A stretch of DNA of 34,821 nt from Pseudomonadota bacterium (GTDB lineage: Bacteria > Pseudomonadota > Alphaproteobacteria > Caulobacterales > Caulobacteraceae). Location of the stretch: positions 1 to 34,821 of the forward strand of contig JAHWJX010000021.1 of NCBI GenBank assembly GCA_019348195.1. Direction: 5' to 3'. Shown here in pieces: positions 7,224 to 16,201 of the stretch. The stretch's first letter is position 1; each line of letters starts with the position of its first letter. The translations under genes and the position numbers were made by a program. A model generated the notes under the pieces. The model did no database searches, was not told the origin of the DNA, and saw nothing but the letters and a program-made list of their open reading frames with translations.

Positions 7224-8285
7224 CTATCGTGGACGCGTCCCCCGACCGTAAGTCGCTCCCCCGCCTTCCGTTCCCGCTCCAGTCACTCCCTGGCCGTAAC
7301 CGGTTTCCGCCGTGACCTGACCCCGGCGGGGCGCCAGGCGGTAGCCGGCGGGCGCGACCTCGATGGGTTCGCGCACATACTCCCAGTGCCAGGGCTCGAA
7401 GGCGTAGTTCACGAATCCGAACCGCCCCGCGTTTTGGACCAGCCACCGGTAGGCGGCGGTTTGCGACATCGCCAGACGATTGGCGTCATTGGTGGAGTCC
7501 ACGGGATGGCCCGGCGCATTGCCCACCACGATGTCCACCGCCAGCCCCGTCCGATGCACGGAGCAGGAGGCGCGGCGGATCCCGTCGCAATTGCCCTCGC
7601 GCGCGCAGCGGGCGGCGTCGGCCCCAGGGTCGCGATAGGCGGAGAAGACCTTCAGCATCTGCGGGTCCCGGGCGAGTTCGGGGACCTCCGCCTTGGCTGC
7701 CGCCTGCATCCGGCGAAGCGCCGTCAGCACGGCCGGGCGCATCATCACCACCTTGCCGCCATAGCCTTCGTCGACGCGCGCCACGGCCAGGACGCGATCG
7801 GGCGGGGGCGCCGGACACACGCCGTCGCCCCGCAGCTCCACATACGGCCGCTCTCGGTGCCAATCGACCTTCATCAGATCGAACTGCTCGGGGCGGAGCG
7901 CGCCGTCGGCCGGCAGGGCGCGGGACGCCTGCCAACGGCGGAGCGCGGCGGCGAAGCCCGGGGTGTCGGGGGGGCACAAGGTGCCGATCGTCCGCGCGAT
8001 CCGCGGGGCGTAGGTCTCCCAGCCGTACTCCGGCCGACCGAACGGCGACCAGGACAGGCTCCGGCGCGAGATGGCGTTGGCCTGGGCGGAGGCCTGTTCG
8101 GCCGGCCCGCCGCGCAGGCAGTCGCCCGTGGCCACCGTGGGCAGGGGCGGAGCCGCCCCCCTCGAACTCGCTATGGGGGGAGGCGGCGTGGGCAGGCGGT
8201 CACTGACGTTCTCCTGGTCCACCCCGTCGCAGGCCGCGGCGGCGAACAGGAGCAAACCGGTCAGCAGGCTGGCCGCGCGTCTCAT
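7224..8285 (-). CDS. D-alanyl-D-alanine carboxypeptidase-like lipoprotein (M15B, VanY type)
   Basis: A 353-residue protein starting at ATG 8285 with lipoprotein signal MRRAASLLTGLLLFAAAAC (Cys19). The zinc ligands of the M15 peptidases are visible: SVHRTGLAVD (His244, Asp251) and EPWHWEY (His300, with Glu302 nearby). The upstream half (about 60-180) has a helical region before an FSAYRDP substrate-binding segment. A Gly/Thr-rich tail ends the protein. It should trim terminal D-Ala from peptidoglycan stem peptides in the periplasm, making tetrapeptides that the downstream L,D-transpeptidase uses. The stop is 11 nt before that gene's start, so the two are probably made together. Its mature N-terminus is DGVDQEN. 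Confidence 0.85.
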   Translation of the reverse strand: MRRAASLLTGLLLFAAAACDGVDQENVSDRLPTPPPPIASSRGAAPPLPTVATGDCLRGGPAEQASAQANAISRRSLSWSPFGRPEYGWETYAPRIARTIGTLCPPDTPGFAAALRRWQASRALPADGALRPEQFDLMKVDWHRERPYVELRGDGVCPAPPPDRVLAVARVDEGYGGKVVMMRPAVLTALRRMQAAAKAEVPELARDPQMLKVFSAYRDPGADAARCAREGNCDGIRRASCSVHRTGLAVDIVVGNAPGHPVDSTNDANRLAMSQTAAYRWLVQNAGRFGFVNYAFEPWHWEYVREPIEVAPAGYRLAPRRGQVTAETGYGQGVTGAGTEGGGATYGRGTRPR

Positions 8286-8371
8286 GCCCGCATCATGCCG
8301 CGAGCCGGGTGGGAACGGCAAGTGCGGCGTGTTCGATCGTCCGGTGCGCGGAGGAGCTAGGCGGACGACAA

Positions 8372-8407
8372 GCGACAGCTCCCCCGCAGGCGCCGGGGAG
8401 CTGTCGC
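8372..8407 (-). terminator. Strong hairpin after nusA
   Basis: A perfect 13-bp stem (8372-8384 with 8395-8407) and 10-nt loop lie 6 nt beyond the nusA stop. On the minus strand it is followed by ttgtcgtcc, a weak T-run. It probably ends the rimP-nusA transcript and separates it from the VanY-like gene. Confidence 0.7.
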
Positions 8408-8413
8408 GCCCAC

Positions 8414-10108
8414 TCAGGCCTCGCTGGCCGTTGGCGCCGGGCTGCGGAACACGGCGGCGTCCTCCGCCGACAGGTGGTAGCCCTGCGGGGTGTCCTCGCC
8501 CTGGTCCTCGTATTCGGGCTCCGGCTCGGGCTGGGGCAGGTCGTCCTCGGTGATCCAGCCGGCCGCCACGCGGGCGCGAAGCACCAGCATCTCCGCGTCC
8601 TGTGGCGAGAGATTGAAAGATTCCAGAGCTCCGGGGACCCGGACGCGGCCTTCCGGACGCTGCTCGTAGCCGCCCCGGACCTCGTCGGTCGACAGGTCGG
8701 CCAGATCCTCGACCGTCTTCACGCCGGCTTCGCCGAGGGCGACGGCGATGGGCAGGGTCACGCCCTGGACCTCCAGCACGCCGTCCTCCACCCCAAGTTC
8801 GATGCGCCGGGCGTCGAGCACGGCGTTCTCCCGCTCGATCGAGTCGCGGGCGCGGGCCTGGAGCTCCTCTGCGGTGTCCTCGTCGAAGCCCTCGATATTG
8901 GCGATCTCGTGCGGCTCGACATAGGCCACCTCCTCCACGGAGGTGAAGCCTTCGGTGGCCAGCAGCTGGGCGATGACCTCGTCCACGTCCAGGGCTTCCT
9001 GGAACAGCTGGGTGGTCTCGGTGAACTGCTTTTGACGGCGCTCGCTCTCCTGCGACTCCGTCATGATGTCGATCTGCCAGCCGGTCAGCTGAGAAGCGAG
9101 GCGCACGTTCTGGCCGCGGCGGCCGATGGCTAGAGACAACTGCTCGTCCGGCACCACCACCTCGACCCGCTCCTCCTCTTCGTCCATCATCACCTTGGAC
9201 ACTTCGGCCGGAGCCAGGGCGTTCACCAGGAAGGTGGCCTCGTCGGGGTTCCACTGGATGATGTCGATCTTCTCGCCCTGCAGCTCGGCCACCACCGCCT
9301 GCACGCGCGAGCCGCGCATGCCGACGCAGGCGCCGACCGGGTCGATCGAGCCGTCGTTGCTCAGCACCGCCATCTTGGCCCGCGAGCCGGGGTCGCGGGC
9401 TACCGCCCGGATCTCGATCACGCCGTCATAGACCTCCGGAACCTCCTGGGCGAACAGCTTGGCCGTGAACCCCGGATGCGCCCGCGACAGCATGATCTGC
9501 GGACCCTTGGTCTCGCGCCGCACATCGTAGATGTAGGACCGAATCCGGTCGCCCACGTTGAACAGCTCGCGCGGGATCGACTGGTCGCGACGCATGATGC
9601 CTTCGCCCCGACCCAGGTCCACGACCGTGTTGCCGTATTCGACGCGCTTGACCGTGCCGTTGACGATCTCGCCCACCCGATCCTTGAACTCCTCGAACTG
9701 CCGCTCGCGCTCGGCCTCGCGCACCTTCCCGGTCACCACCTGGCGCGCCATCTGGGTCTGGACCCGGCCGAATTCGAAGGGCGGCAGGGTCTCGACATAC
9801 TCCTTGCCGACATAGGCCTCGGGGTCGTGGCGCTTGGCCTCGGCGAGGGTCTCCTGCATGCCCTCCAGCTCGGGGTCCTCGATCTGGTCCACCACGGTGA
9901 TGTGGCGGGTCAGGGTGAGCTCGCCGGTCTTGTGGTCGATCTTGGCGCGGATGTCGTGCTCGGCGCCGTATTTGACCTTGGCCCCCTTTTGCATGGCCTC
10001 CTCGATCGCCTCGATGACGATCTCGCGCTCGATGCTCTTCTCCCGCGCGACCGCGTCGGCGATCAGCAGAAGCTCCGCGCGGTTCGCGCTGACGCCGGAA
10101 ACGGCCAT
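8414..10108 (-). CDS. nusA: Transcription termination/antitermination factor NusA
   Basis: A 564-residue NusA. The N-terminal RNA-polymerase-binding domain (about 1-130, [18 protein letters not shown]) is followed by an S1 domain (about 135-205, [21 protein letters not shown]) and KH1/KH2 domains (about 230-350, with [11 protein letters not shown] and [13 protein letters not shown]). A long acidic C-terminal part with helix-hairpin-helix-like repeats (about 370-560) is usual in alphaproteobacteria. It binds RNA polymerase and nascent RNA and modulates pausing, termination and antitermination. It starts 2 nt after rimP. The usual downstream ylxR-infB genes are absent; a hairpin and two cell-wall genes follow instead. 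Confidence 0.95.
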   Translation of the reverse strand: MAVSGVSANRAELLLIADAVAREKSIEREIVIEAIEEAMQKGAKVKYGAEHDIRAKIDHKTGELTLTRHITVVDQIEDPELEGMQETLAEAKRHDPEAYVGKEYVETLPPFEFGRVQTQMARQVVTGKVREAERERQFEEFKDRVGEIVNGTVKRVEYGNTVVDLGRGEGIMRRDQSIPRELFNVGDRIRSYIYDVRRETKGPQIMLSRAHPGFTAKLFAQEVPEVYDGVIEIRAVARDPGSRAKMAVLSNDGSIDPVGACVGMRGSRVQAVVAELQGEKIDIIQWNPDEATFLVNALAPAEVSKVMMDEEEERVEVVVPDEQLSLAIGRRGQNVRLASQLTGWQIDIMTESQESERRQKQFTETTQLFQEALDVDEVIAQLLATEGFTSVEEVAYVEPHEIANIEGFDEDTAEELQARARDSIERENAVLDARRIELGVEDGVLEVQGVTLPIAVALGEAGVKTVEDLADLSTDEVRGGYEQRPEGRVRVPGALESFNLSPQDAEMLVLRARVAAGWITEDDLPQPEPEPEYEDQGEDTPQGYHLSAEDAAVFRSPAPTASEA

Positions 10109-10110
10109 GA

Positions 10111-10674
10111 TCAGCTCTCCTCTTCTTCGGTTTCTGTGTCTTCGTCCGCTTCAGCCGCGATGCGGGCGGCCCGCGCCTCGGCCCCGCGCTCCATGAGCGC
10201 GTCGTTCATCACCAGCTTGGCTTCGGAGACCCAGGCGAAAGGCAGCCAGGCCGTCTCCTCCGTCTCGCCCTCGAGATTGAGGCCCACCGTGTCGCCCTCG
10301 ACCCCGGCGATCTCGCCCTTGAAGCGCTTGCGGTTCTCGACCAGCCGGTCCAGCTCCACCCTGGCCTCCAGCCCGGCGAAGGTCTCGAAGTCCTCCAGCC
10401 GGGTCAGCGGCCGGTCGATCCCGGGGCTGGACACCTCCAGCGTGTACTCCCCGCTGATCGGGTCGACCGCGTCCAGCACCGCCGAGATCGCGCGCGAAAG
10501 CCGCGTGCACTGGTTGATGGTGAAGTCGTGGGTGGCGGGATCCTCCGCCATCACCTGCAGCCGGCGCACCGCCCCGCTCATCAGCCGGACGCGGACGATC
10601 CGAACGCCCTGGCTTTCCGCCACGGGGTCGATCAGCTCCAGTATCTTTCGGTCTTCGGCCGTCTTGGCGCGCAA
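10111..10674 (-). CDS. rimP: Ribosome maturation factor RimP
   Basis: A 187-residue RimP starting at TTG 10674, which gives the typical N-terminus M(L)[22 protein letters not shown]. An in-frame ATG at 10797 would add 41 residues, but those codons span a strong intrinsic terminator hairpin and the added sequence does not look like RimP. The protein has the KH-like N-domain (IVRVRLMSG) and the Sm-like C-domain with [11 protein letters not shown] at about residues 90-100, plus an acidic tail. It acts in 30S subunit maturation. It forms an operon with nusA (2-nt gap). Confidence 0.9.
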   Translation of the reverse strand: MRAKTAEDRKILELIDPVAESQGVRIVRVRLMSGAVRRLQVMAEDPATHDFTINQCTRLSRAISAVLDAVDPISGEYTLEVSSPGIDRPLTRLEDFETFAGLEARVELDRLVENRKRFKGEIAGVEGDTVGLNLEGETEETAWLPFAWVSEAKLVMNDALMERGAEARAARIAAEADEDTETEEEES

Positions 10675-10720
10675 TGTCTTGTCTCTCCGGCCGCCGCGCA
10701 GCCGCCCGCGGTCGTTGGCC

Positions 10721-10764
10721 CAAACAAAAAGCGGCGGGCCTTTCGGCCGCCGCTCGAAAGCCCC
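10721..10764 (-). promoter_or_regulatory. Attenuator-like leader of rimP-nusA: terminator with overlapping anti-terminator stem
   Basis: On the minus strand, 48 nt before the rimP start, AGCGGCGGCC-GAAA-GGcCCGCCGCT (10730-10754) forms a 10-bp stem with a GAAA tetraloop and one bulge, followed by TTTTTGTTTG: a textbook intrinsic terminator. The preceding GGGGCTTTCG (10755-10764) can instead pair with CGAAAGGCCC (10736-10745) across the terminator's left arm, leaving a 9-nt loop and breaking the terminator. The two folds exclude each other. A possible -10 box (CTATAT, 10796-10801) lies just upstream with a poor -35. Control of rimP-nusA by attenuation is inferred; a stand-alone small RNA is the alternative. 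Confidence 0.65.
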
Positions 10765-10903
10765 ATCCGAGGCGTTCAGCGATGTCTCCCAGTCCATATA
10801 GCGCGAGCTGGGGCGGGGTGGAAGAGGCTCACCGCGCCTAACGGCGCACAATGACCCGTGGGCCCCGTGCGTGCGCCTGCCGTCGCGAGGGCCGCCCATC
10901 CCC

Positions 10904-10929
10904 TTGAAGCCGCACGCGTTTCGCTTCAA
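10904..10929. promoter_or_regulatory. Dyad TTGAAGC-N12-GCTTCAA upstream of ihfB
   Basis: A perfect 7-bp inverted repeat lies 36 bp before the ihfB ATG. It could be an operator or part of the ihfB promoter (TTGAAG resembles a -35 box, but no good -10 follows). No regulator can be named. Confidence 0.35.
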
Positions 10930-10965
10930 TCCTGCCCCAGGCCTGAGTCGGGCCAGGGCGCGCGT

Positions 10966-11268
10966 ATGATCAAATCCGAGCTGATCACCAAATTGGCGGG
11001 GGAGAACCCGCACCTGACCCGCGCGGACGTGGAGCGCGTGGTCAACACCGTGCTGGACCGCATGACGGACGCGCTGGAGGAAGGCGGCCGGGTGGAGCTG
11101 CGCGGCTTTGGCGCATTTTCAGTGCGGGAGCGCCCCGCGCGGGCGGGCCGCAACCCTCGCACGGGCGCAACGGTGGACGTGGCCGCCAAGGCCGTGCCCT
11201 TCTTCAAGAGCGGCAAGGAGCTCCGGGCCACCCTAAACCTGGAAGGCGACGCCGAGCCCGAAGAGTGA
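10966..11268 (+). CDS. ihfB: Integration host factor subunit beta
   Basis: A 100-residue HU/IHF-family protein ([10 protein letters not shown]). It has the conserved [24 protein letters not shown]-type core and the DNA-intercalating Pro in GRNPRTG (61-67), ending in an acidic tail. The RNPRTGA wing and E/L pattern fit IHF-beta better than HU. It should pair with IHF-alpha to bend DNA. It is first in a rightward series with trpF, whose GTG start overlaps its TGA by 3 nt. The ATG at 10966 has a weak ribosome-binding site (cagggcg), but the upstream frame encodes nothing IHF-like. Confidence 0.9.
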   Translation: MIKSELITKLAGENPHLTRADVERVVNTVLDRMTDALEEGGRVELRGFGAFSVRERPARAGRNPRTGATVDVAAKAVPFFKSGKELRATLNLEGDAEPEE

Positions 11269-11900
11269 ACCCCCTGGTCAAGATCTGCGGTCTTTCCACG
11301 CCCGACGCCGTGGACGCGGCGCTGGACGGCGGGGCCACCCACCTGGGCTTCGTCTTCTTCCCCAGAAGCCCGCGTGACATCGATCCCCTGATGGCGGCGG
11401 AGCTGGCCGGCATGGCGCGGGGCAAGGCGCTGAGCGTGGCCGTGTGCGTCGATCCGGACGACGCCCTGCTGGATCGGCTGCAGTCGGAGGTCGGGCCGGA
11501 CCTGTACCAGTTGCACGGACGGGAGACGCCGGAGCGGGTAGCCGAGATCCGCGCCCGAACCGGGGCCGGGGTGATCAAGGCGCTGGCGGTGAAGTCCGGC
11601 TCCGACCTTGACGGGGCGGCGGCTTACGAGAGGGCGGCCGACCACCTGATGCTCGACGCCCATCCCTCGGGCGACCTGCCGGGCGGCGCAGGCGTGGGCT
11701 TCGACTGGGGCGTGCTGGCGGGGCGGAGCTTCACCAAGCCCTGGTTCCTGGCAGGCGGCCTGAAGCCGGAAAGCGTTGCGGCGGCTCTGCGCATCACCGG
11801 TGCGCCGGGTGTCGACGTGTCCTCTGGCGTGGAGAGCGCGCCGGGCGTAAAGGAGCCGGCCCTCATCGCGGCCTTTCTCAAGGCCGCCCGCAACGCCTAG
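11265..11900 (+). CDS. trpF: Phosphoribosylanthranilate isomerase
   Basis: A 211-residue TIM-barrel enzyme converting N-(5'-phosphoribosyl)anthranilate to CdRP in tryptophan synthesis. The N-terminus [12 protein letters not shown] holds the catalytic Cys, and the Asp of the pathway is in MLDAHPSGD. The phosphate-binding segment [10 protein letters not shown] and the C-terminal [15 protein letters not shown] are typical. It starts at GTG 11265 overlapping the ihfB stop and is followed 8 nt later by trpB. The separate placement from trpE/G/D/C is the usual alphaproteobacterial trpFBA arrangement. Confidence 0.95.
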   Translation: MNPLVKICGLSTPDAVDAALDGGATHLGFVFFPRSPRDIDPLMAAELAGMARGKALSVAVCVDPDDALLDRLQSEVGPDLYQLHGRETPERVAEIRARTGAGVIKALAVKSGSDLDGAAAYERAADHLMLDAHPSGDLPGGAGVGFDWGVLAGRSFTKPWFLAGGLKPESVAAALRITGAPGVDVSSGVESAPGVKEPALIAAFLKAARNA

Positions 11901-11908
11901 GCGAGCCC

Positions 11909-13171
11909 TTGAACGCACCCGCCGCCAACACCTGGTCCGCCTATCCCGACGCGCGCGGGCGCTTCGGCGACTATGGCGGCCGCTATGTGGCCGAAACCCT
12001 GATGCCGCTGGTGCTGGAGCTGGATGGAGCCTACAGGGCCGCCAAGGGGGACCCGGCGTTCCAGGCCGAGCTGGACGACTTCCTGACCCACTATGTCGGC
12101 CGCCCCAGCCCGCTCTATTTCGCCGAGCGGCTCACAGCGCACCACGCTGGAAATGGCGCCAAGGGCGGAGGCTGCGCCCGCATCTGGTTCAAGCGCGACG
12201 AGCTGAACCACACCGGCGCGCACAAGATCAACAACTGCATGGGCCAGATCCTGCTGGCCCGCCGCATGGGTCGCACCCGCATCATCGCGGAAACCGGCGC
12301 CGGCCAGCACGGCGTGGCGACCGCCACCGTTTGCGCCCGCTTCGGCCTGCCCTGCGTCATCTACATGGGCGCGACCGATGTCGAGCGGCAGAAGCCGAAC
12401 GTGTTCCGCATGCGCCTGCTGGGCGCCGAGATCGTGCCGGTCACCAGCGGCCGGGGCACGCTCAAGGACGCCATGAATGAGGCCATGCGCGACTGGGTGA
12501 CTAATGTCGAGGACACCTATTACCTGATCGGCACGGCGGCCGGTCCGCACCCCTACCCGGCCATGGTCCGCGACTTCCAGGCGGTGATCGGGCGGGAGGC
12601 GCGCGCCCAGATGCTGGAGCGGGCGGGCAAGCTGCCCGACGCCTGCGTGGCCTCCATCGGCGGTGGCAGCAACGCCATCGGGCTGTTCCATCCCTTCCTG
12701 GAGGACGACGTCCGCCTGATCGGCATCGAAGCCGCGGGCCACGGCCTGACCAGCGGCCAGCACGCCGCCTCCATGACGGGGGGGCGCCCGGGGGTGCTGC
12801 ACGGCAACAAGACCTACCTGCTCCAGGACGACGATGGTCAGATTCTGGACGCCCACTCCATCTCCGCCGGTCTCGATTACCCCGGCATCGGCCCGGAGCA
12901 CGCCTGGCTCAAGGACAGCGGGCGCGCCGAGTACCGCACCGCCACCGACATGGAAGCCCTGGCCGCCTTTCAGGAATGCGCACGGCTGGAAGGGATCATC
13001 CCGGCCCTGGAGCCCGCCCACGCCCTGGCCCGTGTGGGCGAGATCGCCCGAGAAGTCGGCCGGGGCGGCGACGTCGTGCTGAACATGTGCGGCCGCGGGG
13101 ACAAGGACATCTACACCGTGGCCGACGCGCTCGCCGGCCACGCCGACCATCCGGCCGAGACCAAGCTTTGA
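11909..13171 (+). CDS. trpB: Tryptophan synthase beta chain
   Basis: A 420-residue PLP enzyme condensing indole with serine. The PLP lysine is Lys106 in [20 protein letters not shown] and the phosphate-binding [10 protein letters not shown] are intact. The start is TTG 11909, giving [20 protein letters not shown]; no ATG fits the N-terminus. A small insertion ([13 protein letters not shown], about 78-90) precedes [11 protein letters not shown]. It forms the alpha2-beta2 complex with TrpA, whose TTG start overlaps the trpB TGA by 2 nt, so their synthesis is coupled. Confidence 0.96.
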   Translation: MNAPAANTWSAYPDARGRFGDYGGRYVAETLMPLVLELDGAYRAAKGDPAFQAELDDFLTHYVGRPSPLYFAERLTAHHAGNGAKGGGCARIWFKRDELNHTGAHKINNCMGQILLARRMGRTRIIAETGAGQHGVATATVCARFGLPCVIYMGATDVERQKPNVFRMRLLGAEIVPVTSGRGTLKDAMNEAMRDWVTNVEDTYYLIGTAAGPHPYPAMVRDFQAVIGREARAQMLERAGKLPDACVASIGGGSNAIGLFHPFLEDDVRLIGIEAAGHGLTSGQHAASMTGGRPGVLHGNKTYLLQDDDGQILDAHSISAGLDYPGIGPEHAWLKDSGRAEYRTATDMEALAAFQECARLEGIIPALEPAHALARVGEIAREVGRGGDVVLNMCGRGDKDIYTVADALAGHADHPAETKL

Positions 13172-13971
13172 GCGTCGCACGGCTGGACGCCCGTTTCGCC
13201 CTTTGTCGGGCGGAGGACCGAGCCGCCTTCGTGGCCTATCTGATGGCGGGCGACCCTGACGCCGGGCGGTCGCTGGCGCTGCTGCGCGGCCTGTCGGCCG
13301 CGGGGGCCGACGTGATCGAGCTGGGGTTTCCGTTCTCGGACCCGATGGCCGAGGGCCCCCCGATCCAACGCGCCTCGCTGCGCGCCCTGGAGGCGGGAAC
13401 GACCCTGGCCTCCACCCTAGAGCTGGTTCGCCGCTTCCGGGCGGGGGAGAGGGACACCCCGCTCATCCTGATGGGCTATCTCAATCCCGTGCTGAGCTAC
13501 GGCTACGACCGGTTCTCGTCCGATGCGGCCGAGGCGGGGGTGGACGGCCTGCTCGTCGTGGACTGCCCCCCGGAAGAGGCCGACGATCTGGCCGATGCGC
13601 TGGACCCGCACGGGCTGGCCCTGGTGCGGTTGGCGGCGCCTACAACGGATGCAGCCCGGCTGCCGGCCGTGGTCCGGCGCGCTTCGGGGTTCGTCTACTA
13701 CGTCTCCGTCGCGGGGGTGACGGGCGTGAAGTCGGCGGCGGCGGAGACGGTCGCCCCGGCGGTGGAGCGCATCCGCGCGGCGGCGGGCGGTCTGCCCGTG
13801 GCCGTGGGGTTCGGCATCCGCACGCCGGAGCAGGCGGCGGCCGTCGCGCAGGCGGCGGACGCCGTAGTGGTGGGCTCGGCCCTGGTCGACACCTTGGCGA
13901 AGCACGGCGTCGAAGCCGCCCTGGGCCAGGCTTCCGCCCTGGCCCAAGCCGTGCGAAACGCGCGCCGATGA
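13168..13971 (+). CDS. trpA: Tryptophan synthase alpha chain
   Basis: A 267-residue TIM barrel that splits indole-3-glycerol phosphate to indole and glyceraldehyde-3-phosphate. It starts at TTG 13168 overlapping the trpB stop. The catalytic Glu (Glu51 in ELGFPFSDP) is present. The position matching the second catalytic acid, Asp60 of the E. coli enzyme, is Glu62 here (SDPMAEGP rather than SDPLADGP). The later [10 protein letters not shown] and [10 protein letters not shown] loops are conserved. It overlaps accD by 4 nt (ATGA), so trpFBA, accD and folC look like one transcription unit. Confidence 0.95.
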   Translation: MSVARLDARFALCRAEDRAAFVAYLMAGDPDAGRSLALLRGLSAAGADVIELGFPFSDPMAEGPPIQRASLRALEAGTTLASTLELVRRFRAGERDTPLILMGYLNPVLSYGYDRFSSDAAEAGVDGLLVVDCPPEEADDLADALDPHGLALVRLAAPTTDAARLPAVVRRASGFVYYVSVAGVTGVKSAAAETVAPAVERIRAAAGGLPVAVGFGIRTPEQAAAVAQAADAVVVGSALVDTLAKHGVEAALGQASALAQAVRNARR

Positions 13972-14885
13972 CGGACGGCACGGACTCCCGCGGCGAACGG
14001 CCGAAGGCGCCCCATCGCGGACGCCGCTCGGGCTGGCTGTCGCGCTTCGCCCCCGGGGTGCGCTCCGACGCCAAGCGAGACGCGCCCGAGAACCTCTGGG
14101 TCAAGGACGCCGACACCGGCGAGCTGCTTTATCGCCCCGACCTGGAGGCGGCGCTGTGGGTCACACCGTCGGGCCGCCACATGCGAATTGGGCCGGAGCA
14201 GCGCTTCCGTGCCACCTTCGACCACGAACTGTGGGAGGACATCGCCGCTCCGGAAGGCGTGGAGGATCCGCTCCGGTTTTCGGACGGCAAACCCTATCGC
14301 GAGCGGCTGGACGGAGCCCGGGCGTCCACCGGCCGTTCGGACGCCATGGCCATTGCGGCCGGCAGCATCCGGGGCACGCCGGCGGTGGCCTTGGTTCAGG
14401 ACTTCGCCTTCATGGGGGGCTCGCTGGGCGTGGCCGCTGGAGAGGCCTTTATTGCTGCGGCGCAGGCCGCGGTGAAGCGCGAGTCCCCGCTGGTGGCCTT
14501 CACCGCCTCGGGCGGGGCGCGGATGCAGGAGGGAACGCTGTCTCTGATGCAGCTGGCGCGCACCACCCTGGCCGTCCAGGAGCTCAAGGCCGCACGGCTG
14601 CCTTACATCGTGGTGCTGACTGATCCCACGACCGGCGGCGTCACCGCCTCCTACGCCATGCTGGGCGACGTGCATCTGGCCGAGCCCGGCGCCCTGATCG
14701 GCTTCGCCGGCCCTCGCGTGATCGAGCAAACCATTCGCGAGAAGCTGCCCCCTGGGTTCCAGCGCTCCGAGTTCCTGCAGGACAAAGGTATGGTCGACCG
14801 GGTCACCCCCCGCGCCGAGCTGCCCGCCGTGCTGGGCTCCATCCTGAGCGTCCTGATGGCGGGCCGCGCCAGGGTTGCGGCCTGA
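13968..14885 (+). CDS. accD: Acetyl-CoA carboxylase carboxyltransferase subunit beta
   Basis: A 305-residue AccD that with AccA transfers carboxyl from biotin-BCCP to acetyl-CoA in fatty-acid synthesis. The crotonase-like core (about 110-295) is well conserved: [48 protein letters not shown]. The N-terminal zinc-ribbon region (about residues 42-70) keeps its spacing ([13 protein letters not shown]...[13 protein letters not shown]), but all four Cys positions are replaced (Asp, Thr, Thr, Gly), so it cannot bind zinc in the usual way. The core predicts a functional enzyme. ATG 13968 overlaps the trpA stop. Confidence 0.95.
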   Translation: MTDGTDSRGERPKAPHRGRRSGWLSRFAPGVRSDAKRDAPENLWVKDADTGELLYRPDLEAALWVTPSGRHMRIGPEQRFRATFDHELWEDIAAPEGVEDPLRFSDGKPYRERLDGARASTGRSDAMAIAAGSIRGTPAVALVQDFAFMGGSLGVAAGEAFIAAAQAAVKRESPLVAFTASGGARMQEGTLSLMQLARTTLAVQELKAARLPYIVVLTDPTTGGVTASYAMLGDVHLAEPGALIGFAGPRVIEQTIREKLPPGFQRSEFLQDKGMVDRVTPRAELPAVLGSILSVLMAGRARVAA

Positions 14886-14914
14886 CGGACATCCTCAGGG
14901 CGCACGACGCCGCC

Positions 14915-16201
14915 TTGGAGCGGCTGAAGCGGCTGCACCCGCGAGCCATCGACCTTTCGCTCGGGAGGATGGAGGCGCTGCTGAGTCGGCTGGGCCGTCC
15001 GCAGGATCGCCTGCCGCCCGTGGTCCATGTCGCCGGCACCAACGGCAAGGGCTCAACCGCGGCCTTTCTGCGGGCCGTGGCCGAGGCGGCGGGATTGCGA
15101 GTGCACGTCTTCACCTCGCCGCACCTAGTGCGCTTCGCCGAACGCATCCGCCTGTCGGGGGCGCTGATCGAAGACGAGGCCCTAGCCGAGTTCCTCGCGC
15201 GCACGGAGCGCGCCAATGCGGAGAAGCCCGTCACCTTCTTCGAAATCACCGCAGCGGCGGCCTTGCTGGCCTTCTCCGAGACTCCAGCCGACCTCCTGGT
15301 GCTCGAGGTGGGATTGGGCGGGCGTTTCGACGCCACCAATGTGGTCGCCGCCCCGGCGGTCTCGGTGATCGCGCCGGTGGACCTCGACCACCGCGAATTC
15401 CTGGGCGACGACATCGGGGCCATCGCGGCCGAAAAGGCCGGCGTGCTCAAGCCCGGGCGGCCTGCCGTGATCGGACGGCAGGGCGAGGCCGCCCTGGCCG
15501 TCATCGAAGGGGAGGCGGAGCGGTTGGGCGCCCCGCTCAGGGTGCTGGGCCGCGAATTCGACGCCTGGCCGGACCGGGGCGGGATGGTCTTCCAGGACGA
15601 GGCGGGCCTGCTCGACTTGCCGGCGCCTTCCTTGTTCGGCGGCCACCAGGTCGACAACGCGGGCTTGGCGATCGCGGCGGCGCGCGCCTTGGGCGATCGG
15701 CGGATCACGCCCGAAGCGATCGCGGCCGGCGTCGCCGGCGCGACCTGGCCCGCCCGGATGCAGCGGCTGACGGCCGGCCCCCTGGCCGAACCGGCCCGGG
15801 CGCGCGGTGCGGACCTCTGGCTGGACGGCGGCCACAATCCGCACGCCGCCGCCGCGTTAGCAGCTTCCCTGGCGCGCATGGAGGCGCGGGATGGACGGCC
15901 CACGACCCTGATCGTGGGCCTGCTGGCCAACAAGGACGCGGCCGGCTGGTTCGCGCCCCTGGTCCCGCTCCGCCCGAGGGTGCTGACGGTGGGCGGCTAT
16001 GCGGACGCCGCGGCCGAGCCCGAAAACCTCGCGCGGGTGGCGCAGGGCCTCGGGCTCGAGGCGGAAGCCTGTTGCGAGCTGGACGGGGCCCTCGCACGCG
16101 CGCTGGCGGTGCAAGGGCCGCCGCCGCGCGTCCTGATCGCGGGCTCGCTCTACCTCGCCGGCGAGGTGCTGAGCCGCTCGCCCGAGACCTGGCCGACCTA
16201 G
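14915..16201 (+). CDS. folC: Bifunctional folylpolyglutamate/dihydrofolate synthase
   Basis: A 428-residue Mur-ligase-family enzyme that adds glutamate to dihydropteroate and folates. The ATP P-loop is GTNGKGS (41-47) and the N-terminus carries LHPRAIDLSLGRME. The EVGLGGRFDATNV, DLDHREFLG and WLDGGHNPHA motifs are intact. I used TTG 14915 as the start; the frame continues upstream without ATG, GTG or TTG, so an alternative start would have to be CTG. It follows accD by 29 nt, a common pair in proteobacteria. Its TAG stop overlaps the trxA stop on the other strand. Confidence 0.93.
   Translation: MERLKRLHPRAIDLSLGRMEALLSRLGRPQDRLPPVVHVAGTNGKGSTAAFLRAVAEAAGLRVHVFTSPHLVRFAERIRLSGALIEDEALAEFLARTERANAEKPVTFFEITAAAALLAFSETPADLLVLEVGLGGRFDATNVVAAPAVSVIAPVDLDHREFLGDDIGAIAAEKAGVLKPGRPAVIGRQGEAALAVIEGEAERLGAPLRVLGREFDAWPDRGGMVFQDEAGLLDLPAPSLFGGHQVDNAGLAIAAARALGDRRITPEAIAAGVAGATWPARMQRLTAGPLAEPARARGADLWLDGGHNPHAAAALAASLARMEARDGRPTTLIVGLLANKDAAGWFAPLVPLRPRVLTVGGYADAAAEPENLARVAQGLGLEAEACCELDGALARALAVQGPPPRVLIAGSLYLAGEVLSRSPETWPT

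Noticed and set aside
10675-10797. N-terminal extension of RimP from ATG 10797
   Set aside because: The added 41 codons lie over a strong intrinsic terminator and do not resemble RimP; the TTG at 10674 gives the normal N-terminus.
10858-10965. N-terminal extension of IHF-beta from the GTG at 10858
   Set aside because: IHF-beta starts at MIKSEL; the extension is Arg/Pro-rich and contains the TTGAAGC dyad.
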